Shown piece by piece: positions 22,674-35,492 of a stretch of DNA of 64,000 nucleotides (positions are counted from its first letter, which is position 1; each line of letters starts with the position of its first letter). The translations under genes and the position numbers were made by a program. Source of the stretch: Pegea sp. RAD2-039 (taxonomy: Eukaryota > Chordata > Thaliacea > Salpida > Salpidae); NCBI GenBank assembly GCA_034620365.1, contig JAQGEQ010000283.1, positions 62,001 through 126,000 of the forward strand, read 5' to 3'. The notes below the pieces were generated by a model. That model was not told the origin of the DNA and searched no databases. It saw only the letters and a list, made by a program, of their open reading frames with translations.

Positions 22674-25600
22674 TTAAATCTGTAGGGGTCTATTGAGAAC
22701 CGCTCCTTGCGACAATCTTAAAAATTGTTCCATATTTGCATCAAAATCTTGTGGTCTGCGTTCAGGTTGTTTGTACGTCGAAGTCATATTGTTACTCAAA
22801 TAACTGATTAATTTGCTTTGCTGTTCTATTTCTTTTAATTTTTCCATATAAAGCTCCCTCGAAAACTTTGAAGATTTCGGATTATGGGCTGCAATATTTA
22901 AACATTTTATTATTTAAAAATTTATGTTATGCGAAAAATATGTTTTTTATCAATTAGTTATCTCAATATATAACTTTGATTTGTATGTTGAAACTAGTAA
23001 AGGAAACCAACCTTTTAAATGACAAGCAACATAAAATAAAGCTGAGTGTTTAACTGATAGATAAGGTAGTTTAGGTTTTACGCATCCAACTTCAGTCATT
23101 GATTTAATAATTGCTTGTGAAGCTTCTTGCTCCATGTAACCTAAAGCTGGTAGCTCAATTGTACTGAAAAAAATGATCACTTTTAAAAGTTTCAATTTGT
23201 TCTAAAATCTCTCACTTAATCTTCAACTTTTTAGGAGGAAGCTTGTTTGGAAGCTTACACCTTGCAAACACATGGGGCAATTTCATGAATTTATCAAGAG
23301 CTTGTTGGTTTTTAAAAATAAATAATTTTTCGTCGTATTCTGCAGCATACTTTTCATCACCTTCAACTAAAGCTTCGTATCTATAAAAATAAGGAACAAA
23401 AATGATGCAAAAGAAAAAAATTAAAAATTATTAAAAACACAAAATCGAAGAACCTATTTTTGCCAGTTACATATGTAACAGTGCAATAACCTCCCAATTC
23501 AAACTGCTGTGGAAATTTCTCTTTTATTTCTTGTTCTGTTATTCTTTTTGGTAACTTATCAGGAAGAGACTTGGCTCCAATTGGAGGAACAAACTTTTCC
23601 GGATTTTCTTTTAATATCAACATGTTAGACCGAAGCTGAAAATTATTTAAAAAACTTTCTCACCTAAAAATAGTTCAACTTCTTTTAAAGAAGCACATTT
23701 GTAATATTTAGATTGAAATTCAACTGCATATTCTAAGTTGTCAGCCGAACAATCTACTATTTCGCCATAAAGGTTGTAAGAAACGGGGCAGTAGTGACCG
23801 TAAACACCGACCCGGGCTTCAAACTCTGACGGACTTATACAAAGATTCTTGAGTCTACCAGCCTTACCTATCAATAAACAAAAAGCTTTCGATGAAAAGA
23901 AAATCTCGAATTGACTTTTTTACAATTAAATCTTCATCAATAAAAGAACATTAAAATTCTCGTGGAATACCTCTACTAGTTTTATCAACGTAATCTTGAA
24001 CTGTTAGAGCACTGTCAACGGCCTTTGCCTTGAGAACATCCCAAGTTTTCCATTTAGATTGAGAAGAATCAAGAGTAACCCAGTTTTGATGGTCTTTTAC
24101 ATACAAATTCTCTAATTCACCAATAGAATTCGCAAAATTGTCATATTTTACTGAGATAATCTTTCCACTGAATAAAGAATATCAACAATTACAATGCTTA
24201 GAGATGAACCAGATCACCTGTTATGAAAAGGATTATCAGAAGATTCAGAAGCTTTTTGAATCAATCCTCTTTTAATAGCTTCTTCTGCTTCCAAATTTAG
24301 ATGAGCTACTTGCATAGGAACAATTCCATTGTCCCTTAAAAGCTCCCCGACACGCAATGTATTTGGACAAGCATCAAGTACGTAACTAGATGAATCATTT
24401 GTTAGAAATAAAACAGTTCTTTGTAGATACCAACCCTCTGACAACAGCTTTGGTATCTTGTAACATAGAAGCAACTGACTCAGCAGCAAGTGAATCTGGA
24501 ACAACTTTGCCTTCGTACAAATGTTCGTTGATCTTCATAGCAAGTGCAGTATGAGAATGTTGGCTGATAGTCCTTCTCAAAGCCTTGCCCACCGAAACAT
24601 GAAGTAAATCAAACTCTTTAACGAGACGTGTTGCCACTGAAACAATAAATAACCAATCAAGATAGATTATTACAAAGATTGCAACTCACGATAAGTTTTT
24701 CCAGATTTTGGTGGACCAACCAGCGCATACTGAATTGGAACGACTGGTTTTAACCGGGTTTTGTTGGTGATAAACTCAAGTGGATCTTGACTAAAAGTAC
24801 TTCGGTTAGCGAGTGATGAAAGAAAGAAAACGTATTGATTGTAGACAACAGGATAAGAAGGGTGAGTTGTGTCCCTAAGAGGTGGAACTGCTGTGTTTCC
24901 CTTATTAATCTAAATATCAAAAATAAGAATGAAAATATCTTCGAGTGAATTTGATTTCTAACTTCGACAGGATCCCAATAACCAAAACTGCTGATGTGTT
25001 TGTAGCCCGAGACTAGCAGTTTAGCTGCGTGTGATTCACTGATTGGATAAACAGATTCAAATAAACTTTTTCTAAAGTCAATCCAAGATTTCAATTTATT
25101 GTTGATGAAGTATTGTATGATGGAAGGTTTACGACTCGCTGCGATTTCAATCTTTGGAATTCGATTTTCATCTAGTAGATCAAAGACTGACTGAAATTGA
25201 TGCCAATTACAAGATGACAACATTTGAAACTGAAGATCTTACTTGTAATCTGCTCATTTCTTCCTCATATATCTCCGAAAACTCTCCTTGCATCCTCTCA
25301 ATTGCATCTTCTTCCAACTCTTCAACTTCGTCATCATCACTTCCATATTCCTCCTAGATCACAACAATTAGTGATGAAGATGAAAAAAGATGAAAAAAAT
25401 AAAACCGGAAACTCCTCATTGAGAATTTCGTCAATACTTCCATCATCTTCATCATCTTCTTCATCCTCTTCATTTGACTCTTGTCTTTGTTCAGCTCTTT
25501 CTGCAATCAACTCTTTACGTCTTGCTTCAATCGCTTCAATCTGTCGACATGACAACAAATGATAGATTCAACTACAATCTATCACCCCCATCTTACCCTC

Positions 25601-28600
25601 ATTTGTATCTTTGCCTTGCTGATCGCGATCTTCTTCTGCTTTTTCAACTCTTTCAACTTCTTCCACTTGCTCAATCGAGAAGGCATCAGTCGGTTGGTAA
25701 TGTCTTCTTCTTCCGTTGTCAATACTACTGCAGCATCCGGAAAAAGTCCCGCATCTGCCAGGTATTGACACTCATCTGATGTACGCGGAAATTCTTCCAA
25801 TATAAATCCTATTGATCTGTAAGATTATTTGATCATGTGATCTTCACCAATCCTAGTTTATCTAACTTGAATGGTTCTTCCATCCAAAACTTTGTGAGAA
25901 TCAAATCAAGGACCTCATTTGGAAGAGGCTCATCATCCTCCAGATAGCTCTTGATTAGCTCCTGGTGTTCAGTGAGTTCATTATCGTCATCTCCTTCTCT
26001 TTCGAATATGGCTTGAACTTCAACTTGAACAGATTCCTGATACAAATGTAATTAAGCTCAAAAGATCAACATCCAATTAGGATCCATACTCCTGGAACTT
26101 CAACTTGATTTTTTAACTTTTCAACCTCTTCTTCTACAGACACACTCATTTCTTCATCAAGCAGTCTCTGATCTTCATGTTCAGGTCCGATTTTTCGACA
26201 AGTTTTTGCTATAATAAGCTCCTAATAAGAAAAAGATCAGATCTGATTAACTTGCAAAAGGATTTACCTGAAGGAGTTCTTTGAAAGAAATGTGAAAGAT
26301 CTGCAGCTTCTCAGCTAACCATCTTCCATGGAGTGTCTTCCCTGATCCTCTAACTCCCAGTAAGACGAGTCGAATTGGAGGAGGCTTTAAAGGAGCATCT
26401 TTTGAGATATAATCTTCCGGACTTTTAAGAAACTTTTCGCGATTGACTTCATCATCGAACACAAAAATCTGGTCTCGATATTTTGCCGCAATTTCCTGAT
26501 TTCCAGGAACCAAAATCATCTTTTCCTGGATGCAACATCGTTTAATCTTTAGATGAATATCTAAACAATTACCTTCAGCTGTACAATGTCCCAATGTTTA
26601 CTACATCCAAACTTTCTCTTCTTTAACCGGATGCTATCCTCATCATCATCAGCATCTTCTTCCTCTTCTTCATTATCTACTTCTTCAAGACCTTCATTCA
26701 TCTCATCAATTAATGCAAAATCTTCCTCCTCATCTTCAGCATCAAATCCGTTAAACTCCCACCCTTTGTACCCCAGACTCTCTGCAGATCATCATCAATA
26801 TACATCAAAAAGATTACTAATAGATTCAAGTACCTTTGATGATAGATGCAGACTGCTCCAAAAGATTGTTCTCTTCTAATTTATTGATGCTGATACTCTG
26901 AACATCCGCGGCGTCTTCCATCAACCCCTTCATACTCATCCAATCATCATAACTTTCCTGCATCATCTGCCGGAAGTCTTTAAACTCAACAGAATCCGGG
27001 GGAGGCATCTCAATATTCTCCAGCGTCAAACTTTTCAGCTCTGCGTCAAACATCATCGATGACGTCATCCTTCAATCACGTGACGTCATCAATAATTCAC
27101 CATTCAGAAGCGAAAGAAGTTTTTCTGATTCAAGGTCGGAGTTGAGAGCTGGCTTCAGCTTCGAATCCTCTGTGATGAAATTGAAGATTGAATTTTCAAA
27201 AGATTGGATGTTGGGACCTCACCTTGGGTATCACTTCGTCTTTCAATCATCGCTGCATCCGTCAATATCTCCTGATGCAGCTTTTCTAAGGTACTTTTTT
27301 CCTACATCAACAATATGTTACTAAATGATGACGTCATAAAGAAGTGATTTAATCACGTGATCAATTTCTTGTTTCTTCTCAGAGATCAAGCGATCTTTGT
27401 ATTTTGAATCGATTTGATCTTTGTGAATTCGGTAATATCTGAAAAAATCAGCATCTGAAGATCTGATAAGACTTTTCTGGAGGAATACATCTCTTTAATC
27501 TTGCTGTAATTTGCTGAACTATCTTGGATATTAAGGATCGTATCTGGAACTAGCCCTGCTTCTTCCATAGCTATCCATTGGGATTTAGTGCGTGGAAAAT
27601 GATCTAAGATCCAACCTCCGTGTCTGAGAAGATCAGAAAGATTAAAAACTGTTCCTTGGAAGTTAACAACAGATCACTTTGGAGCGTTAGGATCTTTTGA
27701 AAGTCTTTCATCGGAAATTCTTTCAATTTCATTTTTCAAAGCATCAATATATTCTTTGGGCGGAAGTGAAATTTGATCTTGGTTCATTTCTGCAGCTACT
27801 TCAGTTGCATATATCTGAACCTGACCACGAAACTAGAAGATGAAAATAATCAGAACATAAAAATCAAGCCGGACCTCTTCATGATCTTCTGTGACAATAG
27901 GAATGGGAGATATAGTTCCTGAGTCTTCCTCTTCCATTTCTAAAAATAACAATTTCATTTTTAAATGTTTAAAACTTTGACCTTTAAACCTGTTTCTACT
28001 TCTACAGCTTGCTCTTCAACTTTTATATCTTCTTTTTTCTCATCTTCTTCTTTTTTCTCATCCTCTTCTTTTTTCTCATCTTCTTTTTTCTCATCCTCTT
28101 CTTTTTTCTCATCTTCTTCTTTTTTCTCATCTTCTTCCTTTTTCTCATCCTCTTCCTTTTTCTCATCTTCTTCCTTTTTCTCACCCTCTTCTTCTGATTT
28201 CAACTTGTCTTCAGAGTCAGTTCTTTGTTCAGAAAACTCCAACATCTTAGCAGCCATCTTCTCTTTATCCTTTAAACGTTTACGCTGAGCTGCCCTTTTT
28301 GCAGCTTCTTCTCTCAATCGTTCTTGAATGATGAGGACACCATCCGCAATTGCCTTCTGCAAACAAAGTCTTAGATCCATTTCATCAAACTAAGATTTCA
28401 ATCACCTTATAATTAATTTCCATAACCCTCTTCTTTTCTGCATCCAACTTTTCTTTCATCAAAACATTCATGTCAATAACAGTCGCCTGAAAGATTGACA
28501 CTAGATGCTCAACATTTCAACAATGATCCTTTAACAAACCTCAAATTGATTCGATAGTTTCTGAACCAATTCACTCTTTCCTGTCAGAGGATGTCCTAAG

Positions 28601-30292
28601 ACAGCAACTTTACAAGGAGCTTTAGGAAAAGGGGGCAACAAAAAGGGCCTGGGGTTCTTCATGAACGCATTCAAAGCTTCAGCAGAAGAGAGGACATATA
28701 TCTTATCGAGGAAGCCAACTGCAAATTCAGCTTTGCCCTGAATTGAAAACTAGTCAGTTTATTTTAAGCGAATATATTTGCAGAACCTTTATAAGATCGC
28801 CATCACGAAGAGCAACAGGACAAATTCCGCCCCATTTTGACCTGCGCCAACGATGAGCAGGGATTACCATTTTATTTCCAGCCAAGTTTCGAAGCAACTC
28901 GGTCTAAAACCAACTGTTGCTTATAGGAGACATTAAAGTGGCTGAAAGGTTCTTACTGTGTCCATGTCTTCTGATATATCTGACTGGTCTTCTTCTTCAG
29001 CATCAGGATTACTTAGACGTTGAGGAGCGATTCCACGGTACAGCGGAAAGCATTCAAGTTTGGTTAAGAGCTGATGCAGAAGATTTGATGGAGGAGTATT
29101 TCCATCTAGTACAATCACACTTTGACGGCTGTGACTTACAATAAAATCCTGTAAAAAATGAAAATCTAAATCCCTTAAAGGATTCTTGATTTGATCTTCT
29201 TACTTCTACAGTAGTCATACATAGCTCCTTATATTCCTTGATAACATCAATAGAAAAGTTCTCTATAAATTCAGGTTCTCTTACCAACCTTTGTTTGGTA
29301 GAGAAGGGTAGTTTAGGAAAGTCAAGAGCGTACTAAAATTAATAAATGGTTTTTTAGGAGCACTTCTTCAAAGCTTGCTGTCTTACTAGATCGACAGTCT
29401 TCTGGTTAGATTCTTCTTCTTCTTCATTTTCCATACCTTCAATAAAATCTTCTTCCTCCTCTTCTTGTTCATCTTTTGGTCGAATGTTTTCTTCAGGTTT
29501 TGTATGCCATGTTCTGTGAATGTAATGATCTCCATTTAGAGGATCAGTTCGAATGCCGATTCTTCTGTTAAGAAGATCCTGATCTTGAATCTGAGTATCA
29601 AAAATATAAGTTTGATCCTTTGATCAGAAAATGAGCAGAAACCTTAATCATGATCACAAAATCAGGAACCAGATCCCAGCTTTTGATCATTTTCATCTGC
29701 TCATCAATCGGAATTGAATCTAGAGACGGTAACCCCTCTAAAATGTATCCATAGTGTTTTATTTCTGGAGATTGCATCTTTTTTCTGCAAAAAAAAGAGT
29801 ATTAACTGGTTAAGTCCTCAATTTAAGGACTCACTTAATTAGTTCAATCACATAGTCAGTTGATAAGGCTTCTCCACTTAGCAGAATGTCATTTATTTTT
29901 TTTCCTAGCTCAGTTGAGTTAGAAACCTCACTATTGATAATATCAGTCGCTAAAAATCAAAAATTATCAATCAAATGAAGTTAACATTTGTAAATGCTCA
30001 CGATTTAAGAGCTGACATCTCCATATTTGACTAAGTCTTTTTGCTATGATACTTTTTCCACAACCCTTTTAGAAATTAATTTTGAGTTTAATTTGATAGA
30101 TTTAAACTTTTAACAAGTAGTTTGAAAGTTTTGAAAAAAATAGATTTAAATTTTAAGCACATATAAATTGTAATTAATCAGTTTTCTTACCGGCTTTCCC
30201 AAGATTATAAAGCAAGTTGGTTTTGATTTCAGAAATTTTAACTCAGTCTCATCACTGTTATAGGGATCAGTTAACTTATATTCCGTTTGCAT
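22674..30292 (-). CDS. AK9: adenylate kinase 9 (four-domain nucleoside phosphate kinase)
   Basis: Large multi-domain adenylate/nucleoside phosphate kinase, linked in vertebrates to cilia and sperm motility. Exons in transcript order: 30292-30191, 30065-30002, 29949-29835, 29784-29643, 29590-29387, 29332-29204, 29148-28957, 28903-28787, 28737-28540, 28486-28406, 28356-27990, 27939-27875, 27832-27678, 27623-27489, 27438-27357, 27301-27223, 27169-27101, 27040-26834, 26781-26573, 26525-26268, 26221-26090, 26036-25867, 25816-25597, 25540-25406, 25353-25243, 25190-24963, 24909-24690, 24636-24435, 24385-24218, 24167-23971, 23867-23664, 23607-23454, 23380-23216, 23163-23012, 22888-22674. Phases join to 1880 residues (human 1911). 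Four P-loops are intact: GKPGCGKS (32), GHPLTGKS (403), GVRGSGKT (961), GPPKSGKT (1387). Family signatures include RWRRSKWGGICPV, HGGWILDHFP, LFPDAAVVL, SSFGYWDPVE and GYMEQEAS. Residues 507-558 are a Lys/Glu repeat. The least certain joins are 12, 14-15 and 17-18. Confidence 0.95.
28028..28190 (-). repeat. 18-bp minisatellite coding for EKKEED repeats in AK9
   Basis: Nine tandem copies inside exon 11 of AK9: seven hexapeptides EKKEED and two shortened EKKED units, covering residues 507-558. Unit length is 18 bases (15 in the short ones), so changes in copy number keep the frame. It lies in the charged linker between kinase domains, which is also acidic and Lys/Glu-rich in vertebrate AK9. Confidence 0.9.
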
Positions 30293-31639
30293 ATTTAAAG
30301 CAAAGCTGAAGTTAATTATTCAAGAGTTAGTCTTATTAAAAGTTCATCTGCCCTCAAAACAAATAATTATATTTTACAAAATTTATATTAGTGTTTATTG
30401 ATCACTTGTATTTGCAAAATTCTTATAACAAATATTTCAAGTAAAATTGAAAGTTATACAATTCAAAAAACAACTTTGCTTTTAACAAAAATGTTGAATC
30501 TTGTTTGAAGGATACCATGAAGAATCTTATTACATCAACCAAAAAGTAATAATTAACATAATCAGTAAATTTGAGCAGTAAACAAATAATAGTTTTACAA
30601 TTTCTTAAATGTTATTTTAGCTTAGCTAGAAATCAAATGATAATTTAACAAAACAAAGTCATAAAATAAATTTATCTGAACATATAAACAGTTTTATATA
30701 AAATATGTTTACTGTCAAAGGAATCATTGAAGCTATTCCATAAAGGTAAAATTTTTCAGCAAAATTTTTCTTTTACTCAAAGTAAGATATCAAATTTGAT
30801 AAACTTTTGGCTTTTTAGAAATAAAATGGTTTCTATGATTCTTCTGTAAAGTATTTTTCAACTAATTTTTATCTAAAACTCTTTTATACAGTTTTTAATA
30901 AGTAAAATTATAAGATTTGAGGTTTAAAAACTTAAAAAAGTAATCAATTAAACATAAATTTATCAGCAAACTTCAAAACTAACTTTTATCTTCTATACAT
31001 CTAACGTAAATCAAAATGATTTAAATTGACTGATGGAATTAAATCGAAATTGTTTATAAATATGAAACTGAATGATATTGTTATAGTAACTTCCACGTGA
31101 TTAATAAAAACACTATAAAACTCAATATCGATTTTATTTAGAAAATATAAAAATAAAGCTTATTGACAATTTCTAGATGAAAATTATTATTAGTATTCAG
31201 AATATATAAATATAATTTTCTAATAACTTCCGATGATTCTAAAATCTTAAGTAAATAAACAATTTTTTCACTTTTTATTAAAGAAATTATAATTCATAAA
31301 TTATTTGCCTACTAGAGAATCAAAATTTTGTTAGCCTTGAAATGATTAATCAATTGTTTACGTGAAATTTACTAATAATAACTGAACTGTTATTAGATGA
31401 CTAATCTATCATCAAACGATATAAATTTTATAAATATTTAAAATAAATGTTATAGTTAGATATCCTGTATAATAGATCTTTTGACTCATTAAGAAAATTT
31501 ATTTTATTGTATGGATAATAATGACTACTTACCTATGAATAGTATTTTACTGGTTATATAGTCACCTTAAGTAGTTGACAATAAAAAATATCATGTTTTT
31601 ATTGCATGGATGATATATCAAGTTAGTGATATCAAAAAA

Positions 31640-32275
31640 ATCGAGTCTGTTCAGGCGACATTTACGAGATTTGTATGAAGGAAACTTGATATTAAATACA
31701 ACAGTTATAAACATCGTCTCAGCTTCTTCAATATAGATACTTTGGAAATTCGACGGATCAAATACGACTTAATTCTTATTCTAAAAATTATCCACAATTT
31801 AGTTGACCTTCAGTTTGATGACTTCTTTTCCATTAGTCCTTCTCTCAAGTTATACCAACTCAGACAACACACATTACATCTTTATCAGCCCATATCACGT
31901 GATATGTTAATCAGAGCAAATTTTTTCTCATACCGCACAATTAATACATGGAACTAGCTGCTATCAGACATTGTAATGTCAGAATCACTCGTGTTGTTCA
32001 TAAAGAAGTTGAACCGTTATAATATTGCAATACTGCTATTTCTAAACTGTGAATTTTTCCTTTTTTTAATATTACTATAATTCTATGTAACTGTTCACTG
32101 TTATATGCTTTAAGGACTACTAAAATGCCATGTGTTACATCTTTTTCTTTCTATATTTCTAACTTAATAGAAATTATTTGTGAGAATGTGTGTTAGCGAG
32201 AGGTGCTCTCTTCAGGCACCCTCCTTCGCATTTATTGTAATAAATATAAATAAATAAATAAATAATCTACACTTA
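31640..32275 (+). mobile_element. LINE 3' end: reverse transcriptase C-terminus, 3' UTR and tail (copy B)
   Basis: The best preserved LINE piece. It reads from the pre-terminal block (ESVQATFTRFV, then NSYKHRLSFFNIDTLEIRR) through IKYDLILILKIIHNLVDL and FFSYRTINTWN, with internal stops. About 230 bases of 3' untranslated region follow, then a (TAAA)n-like tail at 32242-32270. The 3' end carries a hairpin-capable GC-richer segment at about 32199-32232. This organisation is typical of CR1-like non-LTR elements. 5'-truncated and dead. Confidence 0.75.
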
Positions 32276-35251
32276 AAGTATTATTCAATGTCACTAAACT
32301 GTTCTTAAGAAGTACTTGATATATAGCATTAAAATTAGAATAGAGAATTTCATTTTTTTACCATAACACCTAAATTTTAAGTCTCAAAGGTAGTCCAAAG
32401 CCACAAGCTAATAAAGTTATGTCAAAGCAGGAAGCTTTTGTACAGATCAGAGTTTGTAAATGCTTAGTCATAAGGACTACGATAGTCAATTTTTAATATG
32501 ATCTATAACCTGTAAATCTATATACATCAAAAAAATAATATAATTTCTAATAGCAGGACTTACTTCACCTTAAACCAAAAACAAATTGATTTCTTTGGCA
32601 TGATTAAAAGTTGGATTAAAACGTAATGCCGTAGTGCTTACCACTCTTTAATGCAAATTCTGGTTGACAATCAAAATTTTGTATATGAAAAACAAAAGCA
32701 AAATTTGATAAGAAATATAATTCAAAATCAAATTGAAAAATATATGACAACACAATGTAATTTAATATCAGATTAGATTATCTAATTATTCGCTTTAATC
32801 ATGAATTTTATCATTTTTAGACATCACAGTAACACCTTGTATTTTTACTTTTTAACCACTGCTTAAAATATTTTTTAGATATACTTTATAGATAGTAACT
32901 ATGACTACTAAATTTATATATACTTAATATAAACCAATCTTGCAACTTTCTTCAAAAAGATGTTTTGATTTGTTAAATACCTGATGAATACTGATAGCAT
33001 CGTACATTAGTAACTTCTGTTTTAATAAAGTTTTTCGTTATTTAGCATTATCAAAATTATTATAGATTACAAATAATAAAAAGGACTTTGTGAAATACTA
33101 AACTTCATTTCTATAATGAATATTTTAAGAATAAACAAGTTTTTTTTTGCTTTTGATCTAATTGATGAAAAGTCCTGTAAGAATCCTTAGAAGTATTCTA
33201 ATTATACAATTTGATGTTTCAATCCAAATTTCGGGTCAAAACTTTATGAAAATTTGTTTATCTGCAGTTTTATTAAAAATAATATTTACTTAATGAATAA
33301 TAGCTTAGTTTGAACTACGAAATCAAATTAAGTTTTTAAAAATACTTTTCAAAAATTCTTCAATAATATAAAATATTAAGAATAAGTCATTTAACTAAAC
33401 TCTAAAAGCAATCTTGCATAATGAATTGTTTAAATCTTCTCATAAAGTTGTATAACAAATAAAATGGCTTAAAACTTATTATACAGGTTGTGGAAATGAA
33501 TACTTTTAAATTAATTAATCATTTTGATGATTACATGAATAAACGGTAATTAAAGATTGTTTTTGAAGAACTTTTTTGTGATAAAACTCAATTTTTCAAT
33601 GTTTATATTCTAAAGTAATATTTTATGCTGATATCTATTGATTATTACTCGAGACATAAAATTGTATTAATTTTCTTCGGTAGGCTTGATTCAATAATCT
33701 CTAAAAATTACTGGTACATTTTTATCAAGTCATGCTGCAAAAGATACATAACTGTAAAGAAAAAATCTAAATATTTTTACAAATAATATCGAAGTTTTTT
33801 TTAATGTTACTTTTTACAATAAAAGACAAAATAAATTTGACTAAAAGTTTGGAACAAAAACTCATGATAAAATTTAGTTTTTTGTTTTTGTAGGTACAAT
33901 TTTAGAAGATTAAAGATGGACAAACATTGATAAATCTGAGTTCTTTGCTTAAATACGTAGTTGACAACCAATTTGAAATAATTTCATCATAGGTTAATCC
34001 GAGTTTTAAAAAAAGTTGTAAATTTTTGAAAACATTCAAAGCGTGAATTTTATCTAAAATCGATCAATTAGGTGATGATAAAAAATGATTTATTCCAAAA
34101 ACCAGTTTCTATGCCTAAGTTTCATCTGTATAATTTTATTATTTAAATCTTAAAAACAAAACTTTTATTTGAAACAATTTACGATTTATTTACTTGATTT
34201 GGAAACACTGCTACTTCTGTGATTGAAAGATCAATCTTATGCAATTAATAACATTTGAAAAATTGTTCACTGAAAAACAATCTGAAGTTAATTAATCCGT
34301 TTTTTATTTAATAAACCTGTTAATCGAACAATCTACTAAAAATAACCTCAAAAATCGACCAGACATCAAGTTTCAGATTTAATTTTTAATGTTTACTTCA
34401 ATTTAACAAACTTGTTTGACTATCTGCTTAGGCATTAAAGAATTATTGGTATTTATTTCGGTGGTAAAATCATCTCTAATTTTTAAGGTTAAGAGAAAAT
34501 CTTTGAGCTGAAAAAAGAAATTGAAAATAGAAAACAAACAAGGCAGATGTTTATATTCTCAGCTGAGCTTGTTATCTTCAAAACACTCTGTAAACACTAA
34601 ACGAAAACATTTCACCTAAAGACACTTAAAGATCAAATTTAAGAGAAAACTAAAGTTAGTCATTGTATTGAAAACTCACAAATGAAAGTAGCATACACAG
34701 AAATTGAAAAATACGATTTGAAAACATGACATCAATCACGAAGTATTGAAGTATATCAACAACAAATTCTCTGAATTTACTTTTAAAAACCTGCTATCAA
34801 CAAATATTTCAAATTATACCTCTTAAATCAACCGACCACCGATTATATGAAATAAAATAAGTTTGTTTACAAATTACTTAAATTGATAGGAAAGCAAGTT
34901 TTATGAAAATTAATTGAAATCGAGAAGACTGGGTAGTAAACTAAGTTAGAGGCGAGTTGCAAACAATCTGGTTATAAACAAATTAATCCTAGTGTCCCCA
35001 AATCCCCTTTTGTTAGTTGAAGTTAAAATTAAATTACTTGAGATTCTCTGTAAAGATCAAATAACTTAGTTGAAAACATCATGTTTTATAGATTCTTTTT
35101 AATTTTTTTAAGCAAATAAAAAAAAAAGAAATCGTAATAATAAATAGGATTAAACAAGAGATTGTTGGTTGTTGCTCTTGTCAAAAAAAAGCAAACAGGT
35201 TTGCTAGATGACAACCGCATAGCCAGCCTGTGCCCATCTCTTGAGTGGCAT

Positions 35252-35257
35252 TTTATT
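35252..35257 (-). terminator. probable poly(A) signal of eIF4E
   Basis: AATAAA on the minus strand, about 235 bases after the eIF4E stop codon. Confidence 0.45.
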
Positions 35258-35492
35258 TAGTAAATTAATCAAATAACAAATTAACAAGCTAGCATAAAAC
35301 TCGAGAAGAACTAAGAAACGTTTAGTGATGAAAGAACAAAAGTTGAAGTAGTTAACAACCAAAATAATAACCAAGAAGCAACTAAATGACAACCGTCAGT
35401 CGGTGAAGAGGATAAGAAAATAACCTAAAACGTCACAAGTTTTTCTTTCAACGGCTTCTTTCTTCAACTTTGTTTCATATCCATCAATTGCT

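Larger units (their letters stand above)
30293..35492. other. intergenic region upstream of AK9, with eIF4E 3' flank
   Basis: About 5.2 kb. Near AK9 an acceptor-like CAG at 30306-30308 lies 14 bases upstream of its start codon. The middle holds LINE copy B (31640-32275). The right end is the eIF4E 3' untranslated region, with AATAAA (minus strand) at 35252-35257. No other gene is recognised. Confidence 0.55.

Noticed and set aside
23608..23623. Extending AK9 exon 32 upstream to a Met-Leu-Ile-Leu start
   Set aside because: The acceptor at 23608 keeps phase and gives the family match FLENPEKFVPP; the longer version breaks the phase of the preceding exon.
25191..25223. Internal AK9 start codon before exon 26
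   Set aside because: It falls in a 52-base intron (25191-25242) with proper GT-AG borders that joins flanking exons in phase.
27965..28288. Plus-strand Ser/Phe-rich frame
   Set aside because: Complement of the EKKEED minisatellite of AK9 exon 11; low-complexity shadow.
31896..31901. CACGTG in the AK9-EIF4E interval
   Set aside because: It lies in LINE copy B; the same position reads differently in copies A and C, so it is probably a chance substitution.
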